Shown: positions 36,000 through 45,181, numbered from the stretch's first letter. The stretch is 64,000 nucleotides of DNA from Paenibacillus sp. PL2-23 (GCF_040834005.1 NZ_CP162129.1:5328501-5392500), one strand, 5' to 3'. A program made the numbers and translations. Notes: generated by a model not told the origin, from the sequence alone.

Positions 36000-37403
36000 T
36001 TAAAGCGTTTCGGCTTTCTTCACGGCGTCTTCGATGACTCCTACGTAACGGAAAGCTTCTTCCGGAAGATGATCGTATTTGCCTTCGAGAATTTCCTTGA
36101 AGCTGCGTACGGATTCTTTGACTGGAACGTAGATGCCTTTGTTGCCTGTGAACGGCTCAGCTACGTGGAACGGCTGGGACAGGAACAGCTGAATGCGGCG
36201 AGCGCGGCCAACTGTGATCTTGTCTTCCTCGCTCAGCTCGTCCATACCGAGAATCGCGATAATATCTTGAAGCTCTTTGTAGCGCTGAAGAATCTTCTTC
36301 ACGCCTTGAGCGACGTTGTAATGCTCTTCGCCCAGTACTTCAGGCGACAGGATACGAGAGGAGGACGCCAGCGGGTCAACCGCCGGGAAGATACCCATCT
36401 CGGAAATTTTACGCTCCAGGTTCGTCGTTGCGTCAAGGTGAGCAAACGCCGTAGCAGGAGCCGGATCCGTGTAGTCGTCCGCAGGAACGTAGATCGCCTG
36501 GATCGAAGTAACGGAGCCTTTTTTCGTGGACGTGATACGCTCTTGCAGCTGACCCATCTCAGTTGCCAGCGTTGGCTGGTAACCTACCGCCGATGGCATA
36601 CGTCCCAGAAGGGCCGAAACCTCGGAGCCCGCTTGCGTGAAGCGGAAGATGTTGTCAACGAACAGAAGAACGTCGCGGCCTTCTTCGTCGCGGAAGAATT
36701 CAGCCATTGTCAGACCCGTCAAGGCAACGCGCGCGCGCGCTCCTGGCGGCTCATTCATCTGACCGAATACCATCGCTGTTTTGCTAAGTACTCCGGAGTC
36801 TTTCATCTCGTGGTACAAGTCATTGCCCTCACGAGTACGCTCGCCTACGCCGGCGAATACGGAGATACCGCCATGCTCTTGCGCGATGTTGTTGATCAGC
36901 TCTTGGATCGTTACCGTCTTACCTACGCCGGCACCGCCGAATAGGCCGATTTTGCCGCCTTTGGTGTAAGGCGCGAGCAAGTCGATAACTTTAATGCCTG
37001 TTTCCAGAATTTCCGCTTGCGTGGACAGCTCGTCGAACGCAGGTGCGGAACGGTGAATCGGCAGATTCACTTCGGATGTAACGTCGCCAGCTTCGTCGAT
37101 TGGCTCGCCAAGTACGTTGAATACGCGGCCAAGCGTAGGAGCGCCGACTGGAATCGTAATTGGTGCGCCAGTATCAACGGCTTCCATACCGCGAACCAGA
37201 CCGTCCGTCGTGCTCATTGCAATTGCGCGAACCATGTTGTCGCCAAGGTGAACGGCAACTTCAAGCGTAAGGTTAATGTCGATACCGCCGCCCACAGCCT
37301 TGTTGTCGATCTTAACGGCGTTCAGAATCTCCGGCAGATTGCCGCGTTCGAACTCCAGGTCGACGACTGGACCCATGACGGATACAACGCGTCCTTTTTT
37401 CAT
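36000..37403 (-). CDS. atpD: F1Fo ATP synthase beta subunit (catalytic)
   Basis: 467 residues. Walker A GGAGVGKTV and Walker B region DVLLFVDNIF form the catalytic nucleotide site. The DELSEEDK motif near the C-terminus contacts gamma (DELSEED loop). Three copies alternate with alpha in the F1 head. The ribosome site is GGAGGG. Normal length, no changes noted. Confidence 0.99.
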   Translation of the reverse strand: MKKGRVVSVMGPVVDLEFERGNLPEILNAVKIDNKAVGGGIDINLTLEVAVHLGDNMVRAIAMSTTDGLVRGMEAVDTGAPITIPVGAPTLGRVFNVLGEPIDEAGDVTSEVNLPIHRSAPAFDELSTQAEILETGIKVIDLLAPYTKGGKIGLFGGAGVGKTVTIQELINNIAQEHGGISVFAGVGERTREGNDLYHEMKDSGVLSKTAMVFGQMNEPPGARARVALTGLTMAEFFRDEEGRDVLLFVDNIFRFTQAGSEVSALLGRMPSAVGYQPTLATEMGQLQERITSTKKGSVTSIQAIYVPADDYTDPAPATAFAHLDATTNLERKISEMGIFPAVDPLASSSRILSPEVLGEEHYNVAQGVKKILQRYKELQDIIAILGMDELSEEDKITVGRARRIQLFLSQPFHVAEPFTGNKGIYVPVKESVRSFKEILEGKYDHLPEEAFRYVGVIEDAVKKAETL

Positions 37404-37444
37404 TGCTTTCCCTCCTGCTTCCTTCTTATATGCTAAGAATCAAA

Positions 37445-38305
37445 TTACGATTGTGCGTTAGCTCCCGCAACGATCTCGGTAATCTCTTGCGTGATCGCCG
37501 CCTGACGCGCGCGGTTGTACGTCAGCGTCAATTGGTTGATCATCTTCGTGGCGTTCTTCGTCGCGCTGCCCATGGCTGTCATACGCGCGCCGAATTCGGA
37601 AGCCTTGCCGTCAAGCACAGCGCTGTAGATCAGCGTCTCCGCGTATTTCGGCAGCAGAACCTCCAGCACGCCTTCCGGCGATGGCTCATATTCGTAAGCC
37701 GATACCGCTGCTCCTCCGTCAATCTCCTCAAGTGGGAGCAGACGGATTTCCGATGGAATCTGGGTAATCGCGTTCACGAATTGGTTGTAGCACAGGTAGA
37801 GCTCATCATAAGCGCCATCCGCGAACATCTGAACGGCAGTCGAAGCAACCGATTTGATGTCTGCGAACGTTGGAGCATCCGGAAGCCCGATCACTTCTTC
37901 AATGATCGGCATGTTGCGGCGCTTGAAGTAATCGCGGCCCTTCCGCCCAATCACGAATAACGCGTATTCGTCTGCGGATTTATGCTTCTGCTTGATGGTT
38001 TGCGTCACTTTGCGGAGGATGTTAGCATTGTAGCCGCCAGCCAGACCGCGGTCGGACGTAATGACGAGATAACCCGTCTTCTTGATGGGACGGGACTCCA
38101 GCATGGGATGCTTCACATCCTTGGTGCCCGCTGCGATGCTCGCTACAACCTCTTTCAGCTTGTCCGCGTAAGGACGGGATTGCGTTGCTGCCTCCTGTGC
38201 CTTTCTCAGCTTGGAAGCCGCGACCATCTCCATCGCTTTCGTGATCTGCTTCATGTTTTGCTTGCTCTTGATCTCGCGTTTAATATCGCGCATGCCTTTT
38301 GCCAT
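37445..38305 (-). CDS. atpG: F1Fo ATP synthase gamma subunit
   Basis: 286 residues from the ATG giving MAKGMRDIKREIKSKQNMKQ; an in-frame GTG three codons earlier overlaps the ribosome site (GGCGGG) and is unlikely. The two long coiled-coil helices at the N- and C-termini (about 1-55 and 215-286, LTLTYNRARQAAITQEITEI) form the rotating central stalk. Confidence 0.98.
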   Translation of the reverse strand: MAKGMRDIKREIKSKQNMKQITKAMEMVAASKLRKAQEAATQSRPYADKLKEVVASIAAGTKDVKHPMLESRPIKKTGYLVITSDRGLAGGYNANILRKVTQTIKQKHKSADEYALFVIGRKGRDYFKRRNMPIIEEVIGLPDAPTFADIKSVASTAVQMFADGAYDELYLCYNQFVNAITQIPSEIRLLPLEEIDGGAAVSAYEYEPSPEGVLEVLLPKYAETLIYSAVLDGKASEFGARMTAMGSATKNATKMINQLTLTYNRARQAAITQEITEIVAGANAQS

Positions 38306-38455
38306 TTGTTTCACCCGCCTTTGAGTGCCCCGACTTCCGTCAGAGCGTGGTAAGGGTCTACGCCCGGACGAGCCCGCCGAGCGTAGAATATGTTAACCCG
38401 ATGCCCCAATCAGAGCTTCTACGCGCAGGCTGGTGCCGGCGCTTCGAACGCTTGC

Positions 38456-39961
38456 TTAGGCAAAGCTTTTCTTGAATGTTTGGATGGCTGCGACAAGCGC
38501 CTTCTCGTTGTCCGCTACCAAGTCTTTGGTGTCGCGGATGGAAGCGCCGATCTCCGGATGGTTGGATTCCAGGAACGCCAGGAATTCTCTTTCGAAGCGG
38601 CCGATATTCTCCAGCGCTACGTCGTCAAGGTGGCCTTTAACCGCTGTGTAGATCGAGATCACTTGCTTCTCAACCGGCATCGGCTGGTTCACGCCTTGCT
38701 TCAGAATTTCCATTGTACGCGCGCCGCGGTTCAGACGAGCCTGAGTCGACTTGTCGAGGTCGGAGCCGAACTGAGCGAACGCTTGAAGCTCGCGGTATGC
38801 CGCAAGGTCCAGACGGAGCGTGCCGGCAACCTTCTTCATCGCCTTGATCTGCGCGGAACCGCCTACGCGGGATACGGAGATACCGACGTTAACCGCCGGA
38901 CGTTGGCCGGAGTAGAACAGGTCGGACTCAAGGAAGATCTGGCCGTCCGTGATGGAGATCACGTTCGTCGGGATGTAAGCCGAAACGTCGGACGCTTGCG
39001 TCTCGATGAACGGCAGAGCTGTGATCGAGCCGCCGCCGAGCTTGTCGCTCAGCTTAGCTGCGCGCTCCAGCAAGCGGGAATGCAGGTAGAATACGTCGCC
39101 CGGATAAGCCTCGCGGCCCGGAGGACGACGGAGAAGCAGGGACAGCTCGCGGTAAGCCGCGGCTTGCTTCGACAGGTCATCGTATACGATCAGGACGTGC
39201 TCGCCTTTGTACATGAAGTACTCAGCCATGGATACGCCTGCGTATGGAGCCAGGAACAACAGTGGAGCCGGCTCGGAAGCGCTCGCTGTTACGACGATGG
39301 TGTAGTCCATCGCGCCGTGGCGGCGAAGAGTTTCCACAACGTTGGCTACTGTGGATTGCTTTTGGCCGATGGCAACGTAGATACATTTTACGCCATTGCC
39401 CTTTTGGTTGATGATCGCGTCGATCGCGATCGCCGTTTTACCTGTTTGACGGTCGCCGATGATCAGCTCGCGTTGACCGCGGCCGATTGGCACCATCGCG
39501 TCGATTGCTTTGATACCCGTCTGCATAGGCTCATGAACCGATTTACGGTCGATAACGCCTGGCGCCGGGGATTCAACCGGACGAGTTGCTGTTGTGTTCG
39601 TTGGACCTTTGCCGTCAACCGGCTGGCCCAGCGGATTAACGACGCGGCCCAGAAGCTCGTCGCCAACAGGTACTTCCATGATGCGGCCCGTGCGTTTCAC
39701 TTGGTCGCCCTCGCGAATGTCCGTGTAAGGACCGAGGATAACGACACCCACGTTGCTTTCCTCGAGGTTCAGCGCCATGCCGATTACACCGTTCGCGAAT
39801 TCGAGCAGCTCGCCTTGCATCGCGTTCTCAAGGCCGTGTACGCGAGCGATACCGTCACCGACATTGATGACTGTGCCGACGTCTACGACTTGAATCTCGG
39901 ATTTATATTGTTCGATCTGTTGTTTAATCAGCGTGCTGATTTCATCAGGTCTGATACTCAA
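38456..39961 (-). CDS. atpA: F1Fo ATP synthase alpha subunit
   Basis: 501 residues from a TTG start that gives the conserved N-terminus xSIRPDEISTLIKQQIEQY and follows AGGGGTG. A GTG three codons upstream overlaps that site. Walker A GDRQTGKTAIAID marks the non-catalytic nucleotide site. The gap to atpG (150 bp) is longer than others in the operon, with no clear hairpin. Confidence 0.98.
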   Translation of the reverse strand: MSIRPDEISTLIKQQIEQYKSEIQVVDVGTVINVGDGIARVHGLENAMQGELLEFANGVIGMALNLEESNVGVVILGPYTDIREGDQVKRTGRIMEVPVGDELLGRVVNPLGQPVDGKGPTNTTATRPVESPAPGVIDRKSVHEPMQTGIKAIDAMVPIGRGQRELIIGDRQTGKTAIAIDAIINQKGNGVKCIYVAIGQKQSTVANVVETLRRHGAMDYTIVVTASASEPAPLLFLAPYAGVSMAEYFMYKGEHVLIVYDDLSKQAAAYRELSLLLRRPPGREAYPGDVFYLHSRLLERAAKLSDKLGGGSITALPFIETQASDVSAYIPTNVISITDGQIFLESDLFYSGQRPAVNVGISVSRVGGSAQIKAMKKVAGTLRLDLAAYRELQAFAQFGSDLDKSTQARLNRGARTMEILKQGVNQPMPVEKQVISIYTAVKGHLDDVALENIGRFEREFLAFLESNHPEIGASIRDTKDLVADNEKALVAAIQTFKKSFA

Positions 39962-39976
39962 TTCGTTCACCCCTAT

Positions 39977-40525
39977 CTACAGTGCTTTGGAATGTAAAGA
40001 TTTTTGTAAACGCTCCAGCTTGCCGGACAAGCTTCCGTCGTACAGGCGGTCGCCGATGCGCACTTGCATGCCGCCTAGCAGCGCTGGCTCGACAATTTGC
40101 TGTGCAATAATTTTTTTGCCTGTGATGCTTCCGAATTGCTCCGCGACTCCCGCTAGCTCAGCGTCGGACAGCTTCTGCGCGGTGTATACCGTCGCATGAG
40201 CTTGACCAAGAGCTTCTCCCGCGATCTTCGTGTAAGCTTCGTATACGTCGCCGATCAGCTCTTGACGGCCGCGCGATACGATAACTCTCAGCGTATCCAG
40301 CACAAGACCGGACACTTTGTCGCCGAAAGCGGATTTCAGCACTTCAATCTTGGATGCAGGCGCAACGCTTGGAAGGGAAAGGAACTTCCCGATCTCTGCG
40401 TCTTGAGTCAGGGCGTCCGCGATCAGCTTGAGCTGCGCTTCAACCTCCGAAACGATGCTGCTGCCGGAAGCTAGCTCGAACAAGGCTTTTGCGTAGCGCT
40501 TCGCTACTACCGTGTCGCGGCTCAT
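39977..40525 (-). CDS. atpH: F1Fo ATP synthase delta subunit
   Basis: 182 residues. The N-terminal helical OSCP domain (RYAKALFELA) and C-terminal region with VEPALLGGMQVRIGDRLYDG are typical of delta, which ties the peripheral stalk to F1. The start overlaps the atpF stop (ATGA), indicating coupled translation. Confidence 0.97.
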   Translation of the reverse strand: MSRDTVVAKRYAKALFELASGSSIVSEVEAQLKLIADALTQDAEIGKFLSLPSVAPASKIEVLKSAFGDKVSGLVLDTLRVIVSRGRQELIGDVYEAYTKIAGEALGQAHATVYTAQKLSDAELAGVAEQFGSITGKKIIAQQIVEPALLGGMQVRIGDRLYDGSLSGKLERLQKSLHSKAL

Positions 40526-41004
40526 TTGCTTCCGACCTCTTTCAGGTATTGATCAACCAGCTGCTCCTGGGACTTCTCGTCCACTTGCTTCTCGATGATC
40601 TTGGAAGCGATTTGAACGGAGATGCCTCCGACTTCCGAGCGGAGCGCTGCGATCGCTTTGTTCTTCTCGCTTTCGATATCCTTAAGCGCGTCGCCTTTCA
40701 GGCGGCCCGCTTCGTTCTTGGCGGATTGAACGATCTCTTCCGCTTGCTTCGTGCTGGTTGTTCTTGCTTGCTCGATGATGGCGTAAGCTTCCTTGCGTGC
40801 TTGCTCAAGCGCCGCCTTCTGCTCTTCCATCGAAGTTTCTGCTGCTTTGCGGCTTGTCTCAGCCGTGTTCATCTGCTGCTGGATCAGCTGTCTGCGCTGC
40901 TCCATGATCGAGAACAATGGGCCAAAAGCATATTTGTTGAGCAGCCAGTACAAGATCAGAAACGCCGCGATCGCGAATACCGTCGATTCCCATACAAAAT
41001 CCAT
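40522..41004 (-). CDS. atpF: F1Fo ATP synthase b subunit
   Basis: 160 residues from the ATG that follows AAGGAG by eight bases (MDFVWESTVFAIAAFLILYW). A longer in-frame extension of 13 codons lacks a ribosome site and runs to the edge of an inserted element. One transmembrane helix (about 5-25) is followed by a long charged coiled coil, the peripheral stalk. Confidence 0.97.
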   Translation of the reverse strand: MDFVWESTVFAIAAFLILYWLLNKYAFGPLFSIMEQRRQLIQQQMNTAETSRKAAETSMEEQKAALEQARKEAYAIIEQARTTSTKQAEEIVQSAKNEAGRLKGDALKDIESEKNKAIAALRSEVGGISVQIASKIIEKQVDEKSQEQLVDQYLKEVGSK

Positions 41005-41037
41005 TCTGCCACTCCTTCCTACCAACTTATAAAGGTA

Positions 41038-41203
41038 GTTCAAAAACCCCGATTTTGATCACGAAGCTATTCATGAAGCATACTCGGCATCGAATCTTGA
41101 ATTCAGCCGAAACTTCCGGTTCTCACGTAGCGCTGCTACGCTCCGATCCTCATTTTCTAGCTTCATTCAACCTTCTCGGTGCTGAAAACCGGGATTTTTG
41201 AAC
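41038..41203. mobile_element. MITE-like element with 19-bp terminal inverted repeats
   Basis: 166 bp. The left end GTTCAAAAACCCCGATTTT and right end (reverse complement GTTCAAAAATCCCGGTTTT) match at 17 of 19 positions. An internal hairpin CGTAGC-GCT-GCTACG is present. It lies in the unusually long atpE-atpF gap and shares its ends plus the internal CTTCTCGGTGCTGAAAACC segment with the short element between upp and mnaA. It carries no gene. No clear target-site duplication was found. Confidence 0.75.
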
Positions 41204-41296
41204 GTTTATTCGAAGTTATTTCTTAAACATCTCGTATTCACAACGAAGGCGAAGAGGGCTAGGCCTTCCCCGCCAATGGCTCGAGTATGACGATTC

Positions 41297-41515
41297 TTAA
41301 GCGAAGAACGCCAAGAAGCCGATAACTACGCCGATGATCGGCACAACTTCGACGATACCAACGCCGATAAACATTGTTGTTTGCAGCTTGCCTTGAAGCT
41401 CAGGCTGACGAGCGATACCTTCGATTGTTTTGCTTACGATCATACCGTTACCGATACCTGCGCCAAGTGCGCCCAAACCAACTGCTAGTGCTGCTGCCAA
41501 AACTCCGTAATCCAT
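41297..41515 (-). CDS. atpE: F1Fo ATP synthase c subunit
   Basis: 72 residues, a two-helix hairpin with the polar loop ARQPEL and the proton-carrying glutamate E56 in GVGIVEVVPIIGVV. The residues expected for sodium coupling (Ser/Thr directly after the Glu) are absent, so it should be proton-driven. Ring size cannot be told from sequence alone. Confidence 0.98.
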   Translation of the reverse strand: MDYGVLAAALAVGLGALGAGIGNGMIVSKTIEGIARQPELQGKLQTTMFIGVGIVEVVPIIGVVIGFLAFFA

Positions 41516-41625
41516 TTAAAAATCCTCCTCGAATATAGGTTTTAGATTGGTGGTGTTGCGGTTAGATATATCTAATCCCGTTCAAGATATCGAACCCGAC
41601 TCTCAGACGGGGCTTAAACCAAAGC

Positions 41626-42393
41626 TTAATGCGCTTCGTCTTCGTGATGATGAACTGTAGCTTGCGAGATGTACACCATCGTCAGAATGGTGAACAGGAA
41701 TGCCTGGATAGCGCCTACGAAAATACTGAAGCCCTGCCAAATCGCCAGGAACGGAATACCGACCACGCCCAGCATCAGAATGGTTGAGATCAGAACCTCG
41801 CCCGCGAAGATGTTCGCGTAGAGACGAAGAGCCAGTGTAATCGGTTTTGAGATCTCCTTAATGATGTTAAGCGGCAAGAAGATCGGGAACGGCTCTACAT
41901 AGTGCTTGATGTAGTGCTTCGTGTTCTCCTTCAGGCCCAGGTAGTGAACAAGGAAGATCACCGTAATCGCGAGACCGGCTGTAACCTCTAGAGCAGCTGT
42001 CGGGGATTTCCAGAATGCCATGTGCACCGCACCACCGTGATGCTCCAGAACTTCCTTCGTAATGCCAAAGAATTCGTTCTCGTGATGGAAATCGAACACG
42101 ATACCGAATGGCAAGCCAAGTAAGTTGGACACGAAGATGAACATGATCAGCGTCATGCCTAACGACACGAAACGCTTTACCTTCTCAAGCGGCATCGTGC
42201 TCGCGATTGTGTTGTGAACGAACTCGACGACCCACTCCATGAAGTTCTGCAGCTTGCCCGGATTGTGTAAGGACAGGTTGCGAACGGCGAGACGAGCAAG
42301 CAGGAAGGTAATTATCGAAGAGATAATGATTGCTCCCCACGTCGACAAGTCAATTTCGAAGCCGCCCACAATAATTATGGGAAATTCATGCAT
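41626..42393 (-). CDS. atpB: F1Fo ATP synthase a subunit
   Basis: 255 residues, five to six transmembrane helices. The essential arginine is in the helix PITLALRLYANIFAGEVL. The C-terminal helix VYISQATVHHHEDEAH ends in a His-rich tail. The protein forms the proton half-channels against the c ring. Confidence 0.98.
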   Translation of the reverse strand: MHEFPIIIVGGFEIDLSTWGAIIISSIITFLLARLAVRNLSLHNPGKLQNFMEWVVEFVHNTIASTMPLEKVKRFVSLGMTLIMFIFVSNLLGLPFGIVFDFHHENEFFGITKEVLEHHGGAVHMAFWKSPTAALEVTAGLAITVIFLVHYLGLKENTKHYIKHYVEPFPIFLPLNIIKEISKPITLALRLYANIFAGEVLISTILMLGVVGIPFLAIWQGFSIFVGAIQAFLFTILTMVYISQATVHHHEDEAH

Positions 42394-42419
42394 GTAACAA
42401 TTTCACCCCTTTCACATGT

Positions 42420-42782
42420 TTATTCGCGTTTATGGTGTAGAAAAGCGGATACCAATGTAAGAAACGGCATCACCATACTTGCCGCCAGCGTAGCCGGCAG
42501 GTTGAACGTCTCTGGATTCTTGTAGGCAATCATGGCAACGAGCAGCACCATCGCGATGCGGCTGCCTAGTCCCATTCCCATGCGGCGTTTGCCGCTTACG
42601 GCTTGTCCTACAATGTCCACCCTGCGTCTCAGCATAAGCGCATTCAGAAAGCTTGCGAATATGCCCAGCAGAAGACCAGCGTATACGCTCTTCCACTCCG
42701 GCATAACCAGCCAGAGCAGCAGGCAGGCAGCCGCTATAAGAAGCGCCCAACGCATCGCCGTTTTGAAAATATTATCCACCAT
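42420..42782 (-). CDS. atpI: ATP synthase protein I
   Basis: 120 residues with four hydrophobic segments (LLIAAACLLLWLV; VYAGLLLGIFASFLNALML). It belongs to the AtpI family (accessory to c-ring assembly). The start overlaps the 3' end of atpZ by 11 bp and it precedes atpB. Confidence 0.9.
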   Translation of the reverse strand: MVDNIFKTAMRWALLIAAACLLLWLVMPEWKSVYAGLLLGIFASFLNALMLRRRVDIVGQAVSGKRRMGMGLGSRIAMVLLVAMIAYKNPETFNLPATLAASMVMPFLTLVSAFLHHKRE

Positions 42783-43008
42783 CGGTCCTCTTCATCACCT
42801 TCCTGACAATCAGAATGGCTGAAAGAATGCCGACAGCCAGACCAACAAGCAGCCCGGAAGCCATCCAGGTCTTCGAATCGCCGAAGCGTTCCCCGGCTAT
42901 CGAGCCAAGCCAATACCCCAAGAATATACAAATCCCGACATCGATGCCAAGCCCGCCCACAAGCGCGGCGGCTCTCCACGGATTGTCATCATTGCGCTTC
43001 TCATTCAT
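42772..43008 (-). CDS. atpZ: AtpZ/AtpI-family membrane protein, first gene of atp operon
   Basis: 78 residues from the second in-frame ATG (MNEKRNDDNPWRAAALVGGL). An ATG nine codons earlier would lie inside the −10 to +1 region of the promoter, so it cannot be used from that promoter. Two transmembrane helices (GIDVGICIFLGYWLG; MASGLLVGLAVGILSAIL). AtpZ cooperates with AtpI, possibly in Mg/Ca handling or ring assembly in Firmicutes. Confidence 0.9.
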   Translation of the reverse strand: MNEKRNDDNPWRAAALVGGLGIDVGICIFLGYWLGSIAGERFGDSKTWMASGLLVGLAVGILSAILIVRKVMKRTDGG

Positions 43009-43037
43009 ATTGTCCCAACCCCTGTCAATCCTCATTT

Positions 43038-43067
43038 ATTTTATCCAAGCGGCGCAAGGTTTGTCAA
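43038..43067 (-). promoter_or_regulatory. Sigma-A promoter of the atp operon
   Basis: On the minus strand, −35 TTGACA (consensus) and −10 TAAAAT with an 18-bp spacer, 30 bp before the atpZ ATG. It separates atp transcription from mnaA and decides the atpZ start. Confidence 0.85.
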
Positions 43068-43199
43068 TTGACGAACTGGCAAACATTGCGTGAATAAAGG
43101 GGTGAAAACCCTTGTGGAACAAGGACTCTTGCGCCTCCAAAACCGTACAGTGCCACTGTATGCTGTACATTCAGGCTTTATACGCCCGCCGGGAATAAA

Positions 43200-44348
43200 C
43201 TATGAACGTTGTGTGAACGCTTCCGGGCGCTGTGCATTTCGTCCAAAATGATGCAGAATCGCATCAACAATTCGCTCCGAAGTCCTGCCGTCGCCGTATG
43301 GGTTGGCCGCTTGGCTCATCCGGCAATACAGCGCGGAATCGTTCAGCAGCGACTTCGCCTTGCTGTACACCTGCTCCTCATCCGTCCCGACCAGCTCCAG
43401 CGTGCCGGCCTCGATGCCCTCCGGCCGCTCCGTCGTATCCCGCAGCACCAGCGTCGGCACTCCGAACGATGGTGCCTCCTCCTGCATGCCGCCGGAGTCC
43501 GTCATAATCATATACGTGTGCGGGTAGAAGTTATGGAACTCGAACACGTCCAGCGGATCAATCAGACGAATGCGGGGATGGCCTCCCAATATCTCGTTGG
43601 CCGGCTCCCGAACCGCCGGGTTCAAGTGCACGGCGTACACCACAACCACATCCTCATGCTCATCCGCAATGCGCTTCACCGCGCGGAAGATGTTGCGGTG
43701 CGGCTCTCCAAGCGACTCCCTGCGGTGCGCCGTCATCAGAATCATCCGCTTGCCCTTGGCCCACTCCAGCACGGGATGGCTGAACGATTCGTCTACCGTA
43801 TACTGGAACACATCCGCAGCCGTATTGCCCGTTATGTAGATGGATTCCTCCGACTTGTTCTCCTTGCGCAGGTTGTTCGCCGACCAATCGGTCGGAGCAA
43901 AGTGAATATCGGATAATACGCCGGCGAGCTGACGGTTCATCTCCTCGGGATACGGCGACATCTTGTTCCAGGTGCGCAGGCCGGCTTCAACATGGCCAAC
44001 TTTGATCTGCTTCAGGAAGGCGGCGTAGCTCGCGAGGAACGTCGTCTGCGTATCGCCGTGCACAAGCACGATATCCGGCTTCGCTTCCGCAAGCACCGGC
44101 TCAAGCCCCTCCAGCACGCGTACCGTCGTCTCCGTCAGCGTCTGCCGCTCCTTCATCACGTTCAGGTCGTAATTCGGCTTGATCTCGAAGAAATCGAGCA
44201 CTTGGTCCAGCATCTGGCGATGCTGCGCCGTCACGCAGACGATGGATTGAATCTGGTCGTCCCGTCTCTGCAGCTCCAGTACGAGAGGGGCCATCTTCAC
44301 CGCCTCAGGCCGGGTGCCAAATATCGTCATTACCTTTAATTTCGACAA
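43200..44348 (-). CDS. mnaA: UDP-N-acetylglucosamine 2-epimerase (non-hydrolysing)
   Basis: 382 residues, starting at TTG 9 bases after GGGAG (TTG-initiated MSKLKVMTIFGTRPEAVKMA). The motif GTRPEAVKMAPLV and later TDSGGMQEEAPSFGVPTLVLR are diagnostic. The enzyme makes UDP-ManNAc for wall teichoic acid linkage units or secondary cell-wall polymers, which SLH proteins bind. The position between upp and the atp operon is common in Bacilli. Confidence 0.96.
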   Translation of the reverse strand: MSKLKVMTIFGTRPEAVKMAPLVLELQRRDDQIQSIVCVTAQHRQMLDQVLDFFEIKPNYDLNVMKERQTLTETTVRVLEGLEPVLAEAKPDIVLVHGDTQTTFLASYAAFLKQIKVGHVEAGLRTWNKMSPYPEEMNRQLAGVLSDIHFAPTDWSANNLRKENKSEESIYITGNTAADVFQYTVDESFSHPVLEWAKGKRMILMTAHRRESLGEPHRNIFRAVKRIADEHEDVVVVYAVHLNPAVREPANEILGGHPRIRLIDPLDVFEFHNFYPHTYMIMTDSGGMQEEAPSFGVPTLVLRDTTERPEGIEAGTLELVGTDEEQVYSKAKSLLNDSALYCRMSQAANPYGDGRTSERIVDAILHHFGRNAQRPEAFTQRS

Positions 44349-44372
44349 AATATTCCACTCCCAGTTATGGTA

Positions 44373-44421
44373 GTTTAAAAAATCCGCATCTTCTCGGTGC
44401 TGAAAACCAGATTTTTTAAAC
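44373..44421. mobile_element. Short 49-bp relative of the MITE-like element
   Basis: Ends GTTTAAAAAATC and GATTTTTTAAAC form inverted repeats. The inner TTCTCGGTGCTGAAAACC is identical to a segment of the 166-bp element in the atp operon. It looks like an internal-deletion derivative. It sits between mnaA and upp and could also act as a hairpin in their transcript. Confidence 0.65.
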
Positions 44422-44455
44422 CTATATTTATGAGAAATCCTCTTTCGAGGCCTTT

Positions 44456-45085
44456 CTAATTCGTGCCGAACATGCGGTCGCCGGCGTCGCCGAGTCCAGG
44501 GACGATGTAGCCCTTCTCATTCAGGCGCTCATCCAGCGCGGCGATATAGATATCGATGTCGGGATGCGCATCCTGCACCGCCTTCACGCCTTCCGGAGCA
44601 GCGATGAGGCACATCAGCTTGATCTGGTCGCAGCTGCGCTTCTTCAGAGAGGAAATCGCGGCAATAGCGGACCCTCCCGTCGCCAGCATGGGATCGATGA
44701 CGATCAGCAGGCGGTTCGGCGCGTCCGTCGGCAGATTAATATAATATTCCTTGGGCTGCAGCGTCTCATGGTCGCGCGCGAGGCCAATATGCCCCACCTT
44801 CGCCGATGGGATCAGCTTCAGAATACCATCCACCATCCCGAGTCCAGCTCGCAGAATGGGGATCAGCCCCAGCATGCGTCCCGAGACAACCTTCGCTTCC
44901 GTCACGGCAACAGGCGTCTCCACCTGAATCGTGTCCAGCGGAATGTCCCGCGTAATTTCGTAAGCCATCAATGTCGCAACTTCATCCACCAGCTCGCGGA
45001 AATCCTTCGTATTCGTCTCTTTATTCCGAATAAACGTCAGTTTGTGCTGAATTAAGGGATGGTCACAAATAACCAATTTGCTCAT
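44456..45085 (-). CDS. upp: Uracil phosphoribosyltransferase
   Basis: 209 residues. Converts uracil plus PRPP to UMP in pyrimidine salvage. The PRPP-binding loop LIVIDPMLATGGSAIAAI and C-terminal GLGDAGDRMFGTN are diagnostic. Normally next to glyA in Bacilli; here the neighbour upstream is a divergent surface-protein gene. Confidence 0.98.
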   Translation of the reverse strand: MSKLVICDHPLIQHKLTFIRNKETNTKDFRELVDEVATLMAYEITRDIPLDTIQVETPVAVTEAKVVSGRMLGLIPILRAGLGMVDGILKLIPSAKVGHIGLARDHETLQPKEYYINLPTDAPNRLLIVIDPMLATGGSAIAAISSLKKRSCDQIKLMCLIAAPEGVKAVQDAHPDIDIYIAALDERLNEKGYIVPGLGDAGDRMFGTN

Positions 45086-45172
45086 GGAGCGTAATTCCTC
45101 CCAGTTTCCAAGTCGACGGGCCTTGCTGTACCTCTACTCTTAGCATGGTCACAATCCCATATATTATAGCAC

Positions 45173-45181
45173 TGTAAAGAA
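45173..45181 (-). promoter_or_regulatory. Extended −10 promoter of upp
   Basis: TGCTATAAT on the minus strand, with TGN before a consensus TATAAT; a −35 is weak. It lies about 90 bp before the upp start codon. Confidence 0.6.

Noticed and set aside
38390..39997. Long open frame on the plus strand opposite atpA
   Set aside because: Mirror of a highly conserved coding gene with GC-biased codons; no homology features or ribosome site. The same holds for frames opposite atpD, oppA, the beta-helix gene and the first binding-protein gene.
43130..43190. Possible terminator hairpin after atp promoter region (GTACAG/CTGTAC)
   Set aside because: Short imperfect arms with competing pairings and no clear T-run; not strong enough to list.
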